Shown piece by piece: positions 28,633 to 37,371 of a stretch of 64,000 nucleotides of DNA. The stretch is taken from positions 306,978 through 370,977 of the forward strand of contig NZ_KQ031391.1 of assembly GCF_000966285.1 (NCBI RefSeq), given 5' to 3'. Position numbers and translations under genes: made by a program. Under the pieces are notes generated by a model. It was not told where the DNA came from. It saw nothing but the letters and a program-made list of their open reading frames with translations, and searched no databases. The number at the start of each line of letters is the position of its first letter. The stretch's first letter is position 1. The DNA comes from Pseudofrankia sp. DC12 (GTDB lineage Bacteria > Actinomycetota > Actinomycetes > Frankiales > Frankiaceae).

Positions 28633-28752
28633 CTGGGTGGTCCTCCTAGGCTCATGCCGTGCGGAGGAGCACCGGCCGCCAGGAGGCCCGCGACAAAACT
28701 CGGTGGCTGGATGACCTCGTGTGGTCAGCGCCCAGGCACCCGTCGCGCCAGT

Positions 28753-28801
28753 GGTTGGTACTCAACCTTCTTAAGTTCCAACCCCGGTATATCTCCCGGG
28801 G
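28753..28801 (-). promoter_or_regulatory. AT-richer promoter region with two palindromes
   Basis: GGTTG-GTACT-CAACC (28753-28767) and CCCCGG-N8-CCGGGG around TATATCTC (28782-28801) flank CTTAAG. This is among the least GC-rich stretches in the window, about 120 bases before the 59-residue ORF. It probably holds the promoter and operator of the carbohydrate operon; no matching regulator gene is nearby. Confidence 0.45.
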
Positions 28802-28867
28802 CGAACAAAAGCAAATTGGTCTACGGCAACCGCCGGCCGGTTTTGGAAAATGAAGTCGAGCGCCGGC

Positions 28868-30481
28868 TCAGTGGCGGCCGAGGATGGTCCGGGCGGCGTT
28901 GCGGCCGGAGGCGCCCCAGACGCCGGCGCCGGGGAAGGTGGCGCCGCCGGTGAGGTAGAGGCCGGCTACCGGGGTCTTGTAGCGGGAGAGCTCGCGGCGG
29001 CGGCCGAGCAGGGCCGACATGACGCCGTCGGGGAAGCTCGGGACGTAGCCGCGGCGCAGGTAGAACTCGCGTTCGTAGTCGGGCGGGGTCATCGCGCGCC
29101 AGTCGCGCACCGACCTCAGCAGCTCCGGGCCGTTCTCGCAGATCGAGGCGTACTGCTCCAGCCAGCCCCAGGGCAGCGCGCGGTCGCCCCAGCCGCCTTC
29201 GAGCGCCCACGGGGTCCAGAGGATCTCCTGGCTCAGCACGTGCGCGCCGGGGCCGGGCCTCATCGTCTCGTCCAGCACTGACGGGATGTTCAGGAAGAAC
29301 ATCGGCCGCTGCGCGATCAGGCCCCGTTTCAGGTCGGCGGACGCCTCGATCTGCTGCCGCGGGGTGGGGCTGACGATCGTCGTCGGAACGTGGCGCAGCG
29401 CCGCGGGCAGCACGTCCTCGGGCAGGGCGGCGACGGCGCGCGGCGTCGGCAGCGCGGTGACGACCGCGTCGAGCTTCGACTCGTAGCCGTCCTCGGCCGG
29501 CGCGGCGGCCCAGCGCCGGCGCAGCCGGGCGGCGGCGTGCTCGCCGGCGAGCCAGTCGACCAGCAGGGTCCGCGGGTCGGTGGCGTTGACGACAGTGTGC
29601 GCGGTGACCCGCCGGCCGTCGGCGAGGCGCACGCCGTGAGCCCGTCCGCCGCTGGCGTCGAGGCCGGTCACCCGCGCGCCGGTGACGACCCGACCGCCAT
29701 GGGCCCGCACGTACCGTTCGAGGGCGGCGGGAACCGCGCCGCTGCCGCCGACCGGCCGGCCGACGCCGACGAGGTGGCGGATCGCGAGGCCCAGCGCGCC
29801 TAGGCCGGTGCCCGGCGCATCCGGGCCCAGGCCCCAGACCGCGGGGCCGACCGTGTGCGTCGCCGCGATCACCCAGGAGGGCAGGCCGAACGACGTCAGC
29901 ACGTCGACGAGGCTGCGGCGCGGCCAGTCCAGCAGCACGTTGGCGCCGCGAAGCCGCTGCCGCGCGACGACGGTGGCGACGATCGACGGCGTGGTCGGCC
30001 GGCCGCCCTGCACGGCCAGCACGAGCTTCGCCGCGGGCAGCGCGACGTCGAGGTAGCGCCGGTAGGCGTCGGCCGCGGCCGGGGCGACGCGGGCGAGGCC
30101 GTCGACGGTCCGCTCGATGGAACGCCACTGGATGAAGACGGGCTCGTCGGCCCAGCCGACGGCGATGAGCATCGGGTCGACGTCGAGGTAGCGCAGGCCG
30201 TGGGCGGCGAGGTCGAGCTCCTCGACGATGCCGCTCGCCCGGATCATCGTGTGGTCGCAGTTGCAGATGTTGACCCGGGCGCCGATCGCGTCGACGGTCG
30301 ACGCGCACCCGCCGGCCTGCCCGCGGGCCTCCAGGACGACGACCGAGCGCCCGGCCCGGGCCAGGTAGGCCGCGCAGGCCAGCCCGTTGTGCCCGCCGCC
30401 GATGACGACGGCGTCCGCCCTGGGCGGCAGCGCGTCAGGGACCGGGGCGCGCACGCCCGCGGCCGCGACGTCGGCCGTCAC
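28868..30481 (-). CDS. Phytoene-dehydrogenase-like FAD oxidoreductase
   Basis: The GTG start overlaps the stop of the creatininase-family gene (GTGA); 537 residues. ADAVVIGGGHNGLACAAYLARAGRSVVVLEARGQAGG is the FAD-binding motif, and GLYLTGGATFPGAGVWGASGRNAART closes the FAD site. The overall pattern is that of CrtI-like/COG1233 amine or carotenoid oxidoreductases, but no carotenoid genes are here. The large middle part is poorly conserved and sets the substrate. Coupling to the creatininase-family gene suggests the two act on one compound. The much longer open frame upstream is only the antisense or shifted reading of that gene. Confidence 0.88.
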   Translation of the reverse strand: MTADVAAAGVRAPVPDALPPRADAVVIGGGHNGLACAAYLARAGRSVVVLEARGQAGGCASTVDAIGARVNICNCDHTMIRASGIVEELDLAAHGLRYLDVDPMLIAVGWADEPVFIQWRSIERTVDGLARVAPAAADAYRRYLDVALPAAKLVLAVQGGRPTTPSIVATVVARQRLRGANVLLDWPRRSLVDVLTSFGLPSWVIAATHTVGPAVWGLGPDAPGTGLGALGLAIRHLVGVGRPVGGSGAVPAALERYVRAHGGRVVTGARVTGLDASGGRAHGVRLADGRRVTAHTVVNATDPRTLLVDWLAGEHAAARLRRRWAAAPAEDGYESKLDAVVTALPTPRAVAALPEDVLPAALRHVPTTIVSPTPRQQIEASADLKRGLIAQRPMFFLNIPSVLDETMRPGPGAHVLSQEILWTPWALEGGWGDRALPWGWLEQYASICENGPELLRSVRDWRAMTPPDYEREFYLRRGYVPSFPDGVMSALLGRRRELSRYKTPVAGLYLTGGATFPGAGVWGASGRNAARTILGRH

Positions 30482-31251
30482 CGGCTGGTCCTGGGGTCGA
30501 ACCGGGCGATCTCGCGCAGCGACGCGGCCGCGGTCTCGACCATCGCCTCGTAGCGCTGCTTGCCGTGTTCGGCGGTGGCGCCGGTCGGGTCGCCGATCGT
30601 GCCGTCGGTGCCGAAGTCGTCGGACAGCCAGCCGAACGACACCGAACGGCCGAAACCGACCCGCTCGTACGACGCCAGGTGCTCGGGCACGGACCGGGTC
30701 CCCAGGTCGAGACGGACCAGCTCGGGGCGCAGGTGCAGCAGCACCGACGTCTCCTCGATGCCGGCGTGGATGCCCATCCCCAGCTCGGAGGCCGGCGATG
30801 TCCCGCCCTGGTCGGGTGGGACCGACGGGTGCATGACGAAGGTGCGCAGGCCGTGCGCGAGCCGCAGGTCGCGGCTGGCGACCTGCAGCAGGGCGCTGTT
30901 GCCGCCGTGGCCGTTGAGGAACACCAGCCGCTGGACCGGCGTCGTCGCCAGGCAGCGGCCCAGGTCGTCGAGCATCGCCAGCATCGTCGCCGCGGACAGC
31001 CACATCGTGCCAGCCGACCAGGCATGCTCGTTGGACTTGCTGTAGGCCAGGGCCGGCAGCAGCAGCAGGTCGATCTCGTCGCCGTAGGCCGCCACGACGT
31101 CCCGGCCGAGGCTGTCGGCCACGACCAGGTCCGTCGAGAGCGGCAGATGTGGCCCGTGCTGCTCGACGGACCCGACCGGCAGGACCGCCACCGCCCCGGG
31201 CGACAGGTCCGCGATCTCGGGAGCCCTCAGGTCGGCAAAGATCCGGGTCAT
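30478..31251 (-). CDS. Creatininase-family amidohydrolase
   Basis: Start MTRIFADLRAPEI follows GGAGG by 5 bases; 257 residues. The metal-binding family motifs are clear: PVGSVEQHGPHLPLSTDLVVAD, NGHGGNSALLQ, and MGIHAGIEETSVLLHL. Members hydrolyse cyclic or linear amides (creatinine, a riboflavin-pathway amide, or lactams), or act in peptide maturation as mycofactocin MftE does. Nothing ties this copy specifically to MftE, and the mycofactocin genes are 28 kb away. It is translationally coupled to the downstream flavoprotein. Confidence 0.88.
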   Translation of the reverse strand: MTRIFADLRAPEIADLSPGAVAVLPVGSVEQHGPHLPLSTDLVVADSLGRDVVAAYGDEIDLLLLPALAYSKSNEHAWSAGTMWLSAATMLAMLDDLGRCLATTPVQRLVFLNGHGGNSALLQVASRDLRLAHGLRTFVMHPSVPPDQGGTSPASELGMGIHAGIEETSVLLHLRPELVRLDLGTRSVPEHLASYERVGFGRSVSFGWLSDDFGTDGTIGDPTGATAEHGKQRYEAMVETAAASLREIARFDPRTSR

Positions 31252-31331
31252 GCTGCCTCCAGCCGCCGGGCGAACACGTCCGGCCCGGCGGCACCCCGCC
31301 CGGCCGTCCAGGTCTGCCCCTAGATGTTCGC

Positions 31332-31360
31332 CTGACCAACACTGCATCTGACCAACACTG
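31332..31360 (-). repeat. Two direct repeats in front of the creatininase operon
   Basis: CTGACCAACACTG occurs at 31332-31344 and again at 31348-31360, a 16-bp period, about 80-110 bases before the creatininase start. This looks like a pair of direct half-sites for a regulator. Confidence 0.5.
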
Positions 31361-31443
31361 TGGCGACCCGGCATGACAGACCCGTCAGCGCCAAATTTCC
31401 CGGCCGTGAAGTCGCGGGCCCGCCGGCGGCCGCGGCGGCCTGG

Positions 31444-31842
31444 TCAGCCGCTCGGGCGCACCCGGGTCGCGTCGAAGGTGACGGCGACCCGGGGCTCGAG
31501 GCCGGGGGCGCCGAACTGCTCCAGGGTCAGTCCGTAGCTGGCGAGCAGGCTGGTCAGGAACGACTTGTCGCTGTCGTCCTCGATCGAGGCCGTCGCGCGG
31601 ATCTCCAGGGACCGGAACGGGTTGTCCGCGGCAAGCGCGAACACCGTCGCCGTCGGGTTGGCCAGCAGGTTCTTGTACTTCTGACGATTCTTCGACAGTG
31701 ACGTCCGCAGCACGCCGTCCTCGCCGAGCAGGGACCAGACCGCCGTCGTCTGGATCGAGCCGTCCGAGTTGACCGTGCTCAGCATGATCGTGGTGCCGGT
31801 GAACAGGTCCCGGTGTGTCTCCGGCACCAGCAGGTCCGCCAT
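31444..31842 (-). CDS. PPOX-class F420- or FMN-dependent protein
   Basis: From the ATG after GAGGAG the product has 132 residues; an in-frame GTG 21 codons upstream lacks a binding site. The split-barrel fold is visible in TTIMLSTVNSDGSIQTTAVWSLLGEDGVLRTSLSKNRQKYKNLLANPTATVFAL. Actinobacterial members of this family bind F420 or FMN and reduce small molecules, or bind haem-breakdown products. Residues RQKYKNL are in the usual phosphate-binding position. It is a single gene between the creatininase operon and the NAD-GDH operon. Confidence 0.85.
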   Translation of the reverse strand: MADLLVPETHRDLFTGTTIMLSTVNSDGSIQTTAVWSLLGEDGVLRTSLSKNRQKYKNLLANPTATVFALAADNPFRSLEIRATASIEDDSDKSFLTSLLASYGLTLEQFGAPGLEPRVAVTFDATRVRPSG

Positions 31843-31935
31843 CTCCGCTGTCTCCTCAATGTCGATCGGACGGGTGGTACCGCTGTTCAACCCAGGCCAA
31901 GTCACCAGGTGTTCCGCCTGGCGGCGGACATGCCG

Positions 31936-32418
31936 TCAGGGCATCTCCATGGTCTGGGCGACCCGCAGCTCCTCGAAGGCCCGATCAAGCTCCGGGCCGA
32001 GCCGGGCGCCGAGGCGGCGCAGCAGCTCGTCGACGACGAGGGCGCAGGCGATCGGCAGCGCGTCCCGGTCGAGGCTCGGCCGCGACGCGTCGTCCGGCGG
32101 GTGCACACCCAGCGCGCCGGCGAGCACGACCAGCGCCGCGTCCGGGTCGAGGCCGCCGAGCCAGCCGGCCGCCGGCCGGGCCACCTCGCCGTACAGTGCC
32201 CGGATGTCGTCCCCGTCGAGGCCATCCGGGTAGGCCCGCTCGACCAGGCCGAGGGTCAGCCGGTGCAGCACGTCGCGGACCAGGACCTCGTCGCAGCCCC
32301 GCAGCCGCTCGCAGGCCGCCCGCAACGCCGCCTCGTCACGCGCCGTCGCGGCACGCCCGAGCTCCGTCACCGCCCGCGTGATGGCCTGCCCCACCGGTGG
32401 TAGCCCGGCCGTGGTCAC
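31936..32418 (-). CDS. Helical hypothetical protein coupled to NAD-GDH
   Basis: The GTG start overlaps the NAD-GDH stop (GTGA), giving 160 residues. The sequence is almost all helix with Arg, Asp and Leu (ACERLRGCDEVLVRDVLHRLTLGLVERAYPDGLDGDDIRALY, then DAALVVLAGALGVHPPDD). No domain is recognised. Tight coupling suggests it helps the dehydrogenase fold, assemble or be regulated. Codon use agrees with the neighbours. Confidence 0.7.
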   Translation of the reverse strand: MTTAGLPPVGQAITRAVTELGRAATARDEAALRAACERLRGCDEVLVRDVLHRLTLGLVERAYPDGLDGDDIRALYGEVARPAAGWLGGLDPDAALVVLAGALGVHPPDDASRPSLDRDALPIACALVVDELLRRLGARLGPELDRAFEELRVAQTMEMP

Positions 32419-35400
32419 CGGGCCCCGCTGCCCTGCAGGCGGCGGCCGACGCCGGCCGCGTCGAACTGGAAGCGTTCGACCAGGACGCGCAGCTCGTGCA
32501 GGGCGACGGTGGCCGCGGCGACATCGATCGGCCCGGTGCCGACCTGGGCGTTCGCCACCCCGGCGGCGCGGGCCGTGACCCGGCGCGGCTCGCCCGACGG
32601 CGCGCCGCCGGCCAGCTCGGCGAGGACCGCCCGCAACGGCCCCACCTCCTCGCGACGGGCGTCGAGCCACCGGGAGGTGATCGCCCGTGGCCCCTCGGCC
32701 AGCCAGTCCGCCGCGTCCGCGGCCGGTGGGTCGATCGGGGTCACGCCCGCGACGGCGTCGGCCCGGGTCGTGGCGACGACCTGCCAGTCGAGGGTCGCCC
32801 ACAGCTCGGTGAGCTGGGCCCGCAGCGCGCCCTTCGCGCCGAGGTTCCAGTGCGAGTCCCCGGCCACATCGTCGAGCCGCTCGTAGAGTCCGGCGAGGCC
32901 GAGGCGCTCCCCGAGCGCCACGTGAACGCCGGCGGCATCCTCAATCGGGCCGGGTGCGGGGGTAGGCATGGTGACGAGCAGGTCGAGAGCGGTGCCGAGC
33001 TCCCCGAGCCCGGCGATCCGCGCAGCGAGGCCCGGCTCGGCCGCGGGGCCGCGGACCCCGAACGACGCGGCGAGATCCGCGGCCGAGGCCCGCAGCCGGC
33101 GGGTGACGGTGGCCGTGCCCTCCCGGCCGCGGGCGTGGCGCAGCAGCCACTCCGTGGCCAGCTCGTGGAAGTCGCGGGCCGCGCGCCGGGCCGCCAGCTC
33201 GTCGGCGGCGGGCAGGGCCCGGCCGCGCCGGTCGAGGTCGGCCCACAGCTCGTCGAGCCCGAAGAGCACGACGGCGGACGCGCAGGCCCGGACCGCGCCG
33301 GCGGTCGTCACGCCGACCTGCTCCTCCAGCCGGAAGACGAAGCCCGGTCCCAGCCGGTTGACCAGCTCGTTCGCCAGGTGGGTCGCGATGATCTCGCGGA
33401 CCAGCGGGTGGACGCTGATCCGCCGCGCGTACCGCGACCGCACCGCCGGCGGGAAGTAGCGCTGCGCGACCAGGTCGAGCGCCGGCTCGTCGGGCAGCGT
33501 CGAGTCCAGCAGCTCCTGGCGGACCAGCGTCTTCGCCTTCGCCTGCAGCACCGCGAGCTCCGGGCGGGTCAGGCCGGCCCCGGCGGCGCGCAGCTCCTCC
33601 AGCCGGGCCTCCGACGGCAGGTGTTCCAGCGAGCGGACCAGCCCGGAGCGGGCCTCCAGGTTGCGCAGCAGGCGGCGGTGCCGGTCCAGGTAGAACGACG
33701 CGTAGGCGGCCGACAGGTTCACCGCGGCCGCCTGCTGCGCACTGTCGTCGAGCACCGCGGCGGCGACGTCGTCGGCCAGTGCCGCCAGCAGCTCGTCGCG
33801 GCCGGCCCGGGTCAGCTCGCCGTCGTCGACCGCGCCGGCGAGCAGGATCTTCAGGTTGACCTCGTGGTCGGAGGTGTCCACCCCGGCGGAGTTGTCCAGG
33901 AAGTCGGTGTTGAGCCGCACGCCGTGGTGGGCCGCCTCGACCCGGCCGGCCTGGGTGACGCCGAGGTTCCCGCCCTCGACGACGACCTTCGCCCGCAGCT
34001 CGGCGGCGTCGACCCGGACGTCGTCGTTGGCGTGGTCGGCGGCGTCGTCCTGGCTCTCGGTGCTCGCCTTGACGTAGGTACCGATGCCGCCGTTGTAGAG
34101 CAGGTCGACCGGGGCCCGCAGCAGGGCACGGATCAGCTCGACCGGCGAGATCCCGTCGTCGTCCCCGGCGGCGGCGGGCAGGCCGAGGACCTCGCGGGCC
34201 CGCGCGGACAGCTCCACCCGGCGGGCGTCGCGGCGGAACACGCCGCCGCCGGCCGAGAGGACCTCCGGGTCATAGCCGGCCCAGGACGAGCCGGGCTGGT
34301 CGTAGAGCCGCTGCCGCTCGGCGAACGACGCCTCCGGGTCCGGGTCGGGATCGACGAACACGTGGCGGTGGTCGAACGCGCCGACCAGCCGCATCGAGCG
34401 CGAGCGCAGCATCCCGTTGCCGAAGACGTCGCCGGACATGTCGCCGATGCCGACGGCGGTGAACGGGTCGCTCCCGGCGTCGACGCCGAGCTCGCGCAGG
34501 TGCTGGCGGGCCGACTCCCACGCACCCCGCGCGGTGATCCCCATCGCCTTGTGGTCGTAGCCGACCGACCCGCCGGAGGCGAACGCGTCGCCGAGCCAGT
34601 AGCCGTGCTCGGCGGCGATCTCGTTCGCCAGGTCGGAGAAGGACGCGGTGCCCTTGTCGGCGGCGACGACGAGGTAGGGGTCGGGCTCGTCATAGGCGAC
34701 GGTCCGCTCGGGCCCGACGGGCTTGCCGGCGACCAGGTTGTCGGTGACGTCGAGCAGCGCTGAGACGAAGGTCCGGTAGGCCGCCCGCACCCGGGCCTGG
34801 TCCGGCCGCCCGCCGCCGGTGGCCCGGCCGCGGAGCGCCGGCTCATGCAGGACGAAGGCACCCTTGGCCCCGTCCGGCACGATCACGACGTTCTTGGTGA
34901 CCTGCGCGCGGAACAGGCCGTGCACCTCGGTGCGGTAGTCCTCGGGCCGGTCGGAGAACCGCAGCCCGCCGCGAGCGACCCGGCCGCCGCGCAGGTGCAC
35001 GCCCTCGACCTCGGGCGACGTCACGAAGACCTCGACCCACGGCCGCGGCGGCGCCAGCAGCGCGAGCCGGCTGGACGCGATCTTCAGAGCGAGCGCCGGG
35101 CGGGGCGCCCCGGTCGCGTCGCGCTGGTAGAAGTTGGTGCGCACGACGGTGGTGAGCACGTCGCGCAGCCCGCGCAGGATGCGGTCCTCGTCGAGACTGG
35201 CGACGTTCCCCAGCAGCACGTCGAGGGTGGCCGCCGCCTGCTGGGCCGCCGGCTCCCGGGTCCGCGCCGGCCGGTCGGGGTCGAACCGGGCCCGGAAGAG
35301 CTCCAGCAGGGCCTGCGCGAACGCGGGGTTGGCGAGCACCGTCCGCTCGGCGTAGCCGTGGCTGAACGTGACCCCGGTCTGGTGCAGGAACCGCCAGGCG

Positions 35401-35843
35401 GCCCGGATGACGGCGACCTCGCGCCACGGCAGCCCGGCCGTCAGCGCCAGCCGGGTGAAACCGTCCAGCTCCGCCTGCCCGGTCCAGGCCGCCACGAACA
35501 GCTGCCGGAACGCGTCACGGGCGTCGTCCGGTGACTGGTCCGGACCGGCGCCGGCGCCGTCGGGCAGCCGCAGCAGGTACTCGTCCTGGGCGGCCGAGTC
35601 CCGGGCCCCGGCCGGCGGGCGGCTGTGGTCGACGACCTCGACACCGAGCCGGCCGAACACACCGACCACCGCGGCCAGCGCGGGCCGGCCGGCGCCCGGC
35701 GGCCAGGTGAGCACGCAGCGCGCGCCACCCGCCGGTCCCGCCGCGTCGTCGACGAACCTGACCTGCGGGATCCCCTCGTCGCCGCCGGTCGCGAGACCCG
35801 CAGCGTCAACGGCCTCCGTTGCCACGCTGCCACCCATGCTCAC
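32415..35843 (-). CDS. gdh: Large NAD-specific glutamate dehydrogenase, short form
   Basis: 1142 residues, starting at GTG 35843 or ATG 35837. It oxidises glutamate to 2-oxoglutarate and ammonium with NAD. The catalytic core (PF05088) includes GGLRFSDRPEDYRTEVHGLFRAQVTKNVVIVPDGAKGAFV, VVAADKGTASFSDLAN, AFASGGSVGYDHKAMGITARGAWESA, VGIGDMSGDVFGNGML and VVVEGGNLGVTQAGR. Bacterial members are usually about 1600 residues with long N-terminal ACT-containing regions; here the first about 450 residues of that form are lacking, giving roughly the 115-kDa class length. The C-terminal helical domain is present. It is coupled to the hypothetical gene downstream. Confidence 0.92.
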   Translation of the reverse strand: MSMGGSVATEAVDAAGLATGGDEGIPQVRFVDDAAGPAGGARCVLTWPPGAGRPALAAVVGVFGRLGVEVVDHSRPPAGARDSAAQDEYLLRLPDGAGAGPDQSPDDARDAFRQLFVAAWTGQAELDGFTRLALTAGLPWREVAVIRAAWRFLHQTGVTFSHGYAERTVLANPAFAQALLELFRARFDPDRPARTREPAAQQAAATLDVLLGNVASLDEDRILRGLRDVLTTVVRTNFYQRDATGAPRPALALKIASSRLALLAPPRPWVEVFVTSPEVEGVHLRGGRVARGGLRFSDRPEDYRTEVHGLFRAQVTKNVVIVPDGAKGAFVLHEPALRGRATGGGRPDQARVRAAYRTFVSALLDVTDNLVAGKPVGPERTVAYDEPDPYLVVAADKGTASFSDLANEIAAEHGYWLGDAFASGGSVGYDHKAMGITARGAWESARQHLRELGVDAGSDPFTAVGIGDMSGDVFGNGMLRSRSMRLVGAFDHRHVFVDPDPDPEASFAERQRLYDQPGSSWAGYDPEVLSAGGGVFRRDARRVELSARAREVLGLPAAAGDDDGISPVELIRALLRAPVDLLYNGGIGTYVKASTESQDDAADHANDDVRVDAAELRAKVVVEGGNLGVTQAGRVEAAHHGVRLNTDFLDNSAGVDTSDHEVNLKILLAGAVDDGELTRAGRDELLAALADDVAAAVLDDSAQQAAAVNLSAAYASFYLDRHRRLLRNLEARSGLVRSLEHLPSEARLEELRAAGAGLTRPELAVLQAKAKTLVRQELLDSTLPDEPALDLVAQRYFPPAVRSRYARRISVHPLVREIIATHLANELVNRLGPGFVFRLEEQVGVTTAGAVRACASAVVLFGLDELWADLDRRGRALPAADELAARRAARDFHELATEWLLRHARGREGTATVTRRLRASAADLAASFGVRGPAAEPGLAARIAGLGELGTALDLLVTMPTPAPGPIEDAAGVHVALGERLGLAGLYERLDDVAGDSHWNLGAKGALRAQLTELWATLDWQVVATTRADAVAGVTPIDPPAADAADWLAEGPRAITSRWLDARREEVGPLRAVLAELAGGAPSGEPRRVTARAAGVANAQVGTGPIDVAAATVALHELRVLVERFQFDAAGVGRRLQGSGAR

Positions 35844-35955
35844 AGCTCACCGGCTCTGCCCCTAGTGCTGACGGCTCGGCCTCGCCACTTCGGAGGCCGT
35901 CCGTATGCCCTCGACCGTAGAACGCCGCGAGCGGCTCGTGTCCTCCCGACGGCGA

Positions 35956-37350
35956 TCAGCCGGCGAGCGACTCCAGAGCCGCGGTGAGGACGGCGAGGCC
36001 GTCGTCGAGGAGCTCGTCGCCGATCGCCAGCGGCGGCAACAGGCGCAGGACGTTCCCGTCGGTCCCGCAGGTGAGGACGACGACGCCCTCGCCGTGGCAG
36101 CGGCGGGCGACCGCCGAGGCCGCGGCGCTGTCGGGCCGGCCGGTGGCCGGGTCGACGAGCTCGACGGCGAGCATGGCACCCCGGCCACGGACGTCCCCGA
36201 CCGCCGGGACCCGCTCGGCGACGGCGCGCAGCTTCGGCAGCACCCGAGCGCCGAGGGCGCGGGCCCGCTCGACGAGGCCGTCGCGCTCGATGGTCTCGAT
36301 GGCGCCGAGGGCGGCGGCACAGGCCAGCGGGTTGCCCCCGTAGGTCCCGCCGAGGCCGCCCGGGTGCGCCGAGTCCATGATCTCGGCCCGGCCGGTGACG
36401 GCGGACAGCGGCAGCCCGCCGGCGATGCCCTTGGCGGTGGCGATCAGGTCGGGGACGACGCCCTCGTGCTCGCAGGCGAACATCGCGCCGGTGCGGGCGA
36501 ACCCGGTCTGCACCTCGTCGGCGACGAAGACCGCGCCGGCCGCCATCGACCAGGCCGCGAGCGCCGGTAGGAAACCCTCCGCCGGCACGACGAAGCCGCC
36601 CTCGCCCTGGATCGGCTCGATGAGGACCGCGGCGACGTTGTGCGCGCCGATCTGGCTCTCGATGAGGTGGATCGCCCGGGCCGCCGCCTCGGGGCCGGAC
36701 AGCCCGTCGCGGTACGGGTACGACAGCGGGACCCGGTAGATCTCCGGGGCGAACGGGCCGAAGCCGTTCTTGTAGGGGTGGTTCTTCGCCGTCAGCGCCA
36801 TGGTCAGGTTGGTGCGGCCGTGGTAGGCGTGGTCGAACACGACGACAGCCTGCCGCCCGGCGTGGATCCGGGCGATCTTGACAGCGTTCTCGACGGCCTC
36901 AGCCCCGGAGTTGAACAGCGCCGAGCGCTTCTCGTGGTCGCCGGGGGTGAGCCGGGCCAGCTGCTCACAGACCGCGACGTAGCCCTCATACGGCGTGATC
37001 ATGAAGCAGGTGTGGGTGAACGCCTGGACCTGGTTGATCACGTTGTCGACGACGGCCGGGGCGCTGTTGCCGACGGTCGTCACCGCGATCCCGGAGCCCA
37101 GGTCGATCAGCGCGTTGCCGTCGACGTCGACCAGGATGCCGCCGCCGGCCGCCGCCACGAACACCGGGAAGGTGATCGAGACGCCCCGGGCGACCGCGGC
37201 CTCGCGGCGGGCCAGCAGCTCCCGGGACCGCGGCCCCGGGAGCTCGGTGACCAGGTGACGCCGCTGCGGCAGACCAGGCCCGCCGGTCACCGCGAGCGGG
37301 CCGGCGGGCGCTGCGGAAACCGGCGTCAACGGGCCGGCAGTCGTCGTCAT
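35956..37350 (-). CDS. gabT: 4-aminobutyrate aminotransferase
   Basis: A 464-residue class III PLP aminotransferase starting at MTTTAGPLTPVSAAP; upstream in-frame sequence is the tandem repeat, not coding. GSGIAVTTVGNSAPAVVDNV, LFNSGAEAVENAVKIAR, AYHGRTNLTMALTAKNHPYK, EPIQGEGGF, VADEVQTGFARTG and the lysine motif IATAKGIAGGLPLSAV are all present. It moves the amino group of GABA to 2-oxoglutarate, making succinate semialdehyde. NAD-GDH, 113 bases downstream on the same strand, would regenerate 2-oxoglutarate from the glutamate produced. Confidence 0.92.
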   Translation of the reverse strand: MTTTAGPLTPVSAAPAGPLAVTGGPGLPQRRHLVTELPGPRSRELLARREAAVARGVSITFPVFVAAAGGGILVDVDGNALIDLGSGIAVTTVGNSAPAVVDNVINQVQAFTHTCFMITPYEGYVAVCEQLARLTPGDHEKRSALFNSGAEAVENAVKIARIHAGRQAVVVFDHAYHGRTNLTMALTAKNHPYKNGFGPFAPEIYRVPLSYPYRDGLSGPEAAARAIHLIESQIGAHNVAAVLIEPIQGEGGFVVPAEGFLPALAAWSMAAGAVFVADEVQTGFARTGAMFACEHEGVVPDLIATAKGIAGGLPLSAVTGRAEIMDSAHPGGLGGTYGGNPLACAAALGAIETIERDGLVERARALGARVLPKLRAVAERVPAVGDVRGRGAMLAVELVDPATGRPDSAAASAVARRCHGEGVVVLTCGTDGNVLRLLPPLAIGDELLDDGLAVLTAALESLAG

Positions 37351-37371
37351 CCCTCTACGGTAGGCCGAACG

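Noticed and set aside
28426-28953. Plus-strand 175-codon frame opposite the 59-residue ORF
   Set aside because: No ribosome binding site and poor codon pattern, and it runs into the antisense of the flavoprotein gene; the minus-strand ORF has a perfect AGGAGG.
28868-30481. Flavoprotein as part of a carotenoid gene cluster
   Set aside because: No phytoene synthase, GGPP synthase or cyclase gene lies in the window.
30478-31251. Creatininase-family gene as mycofactocin MftE
   Set aside because: No MftA, MftB or MftC is adjacent, the mftR/OYE genes are 28 kb away, and nothing in the sequence favours MftE over other creatininase-family enzymes.
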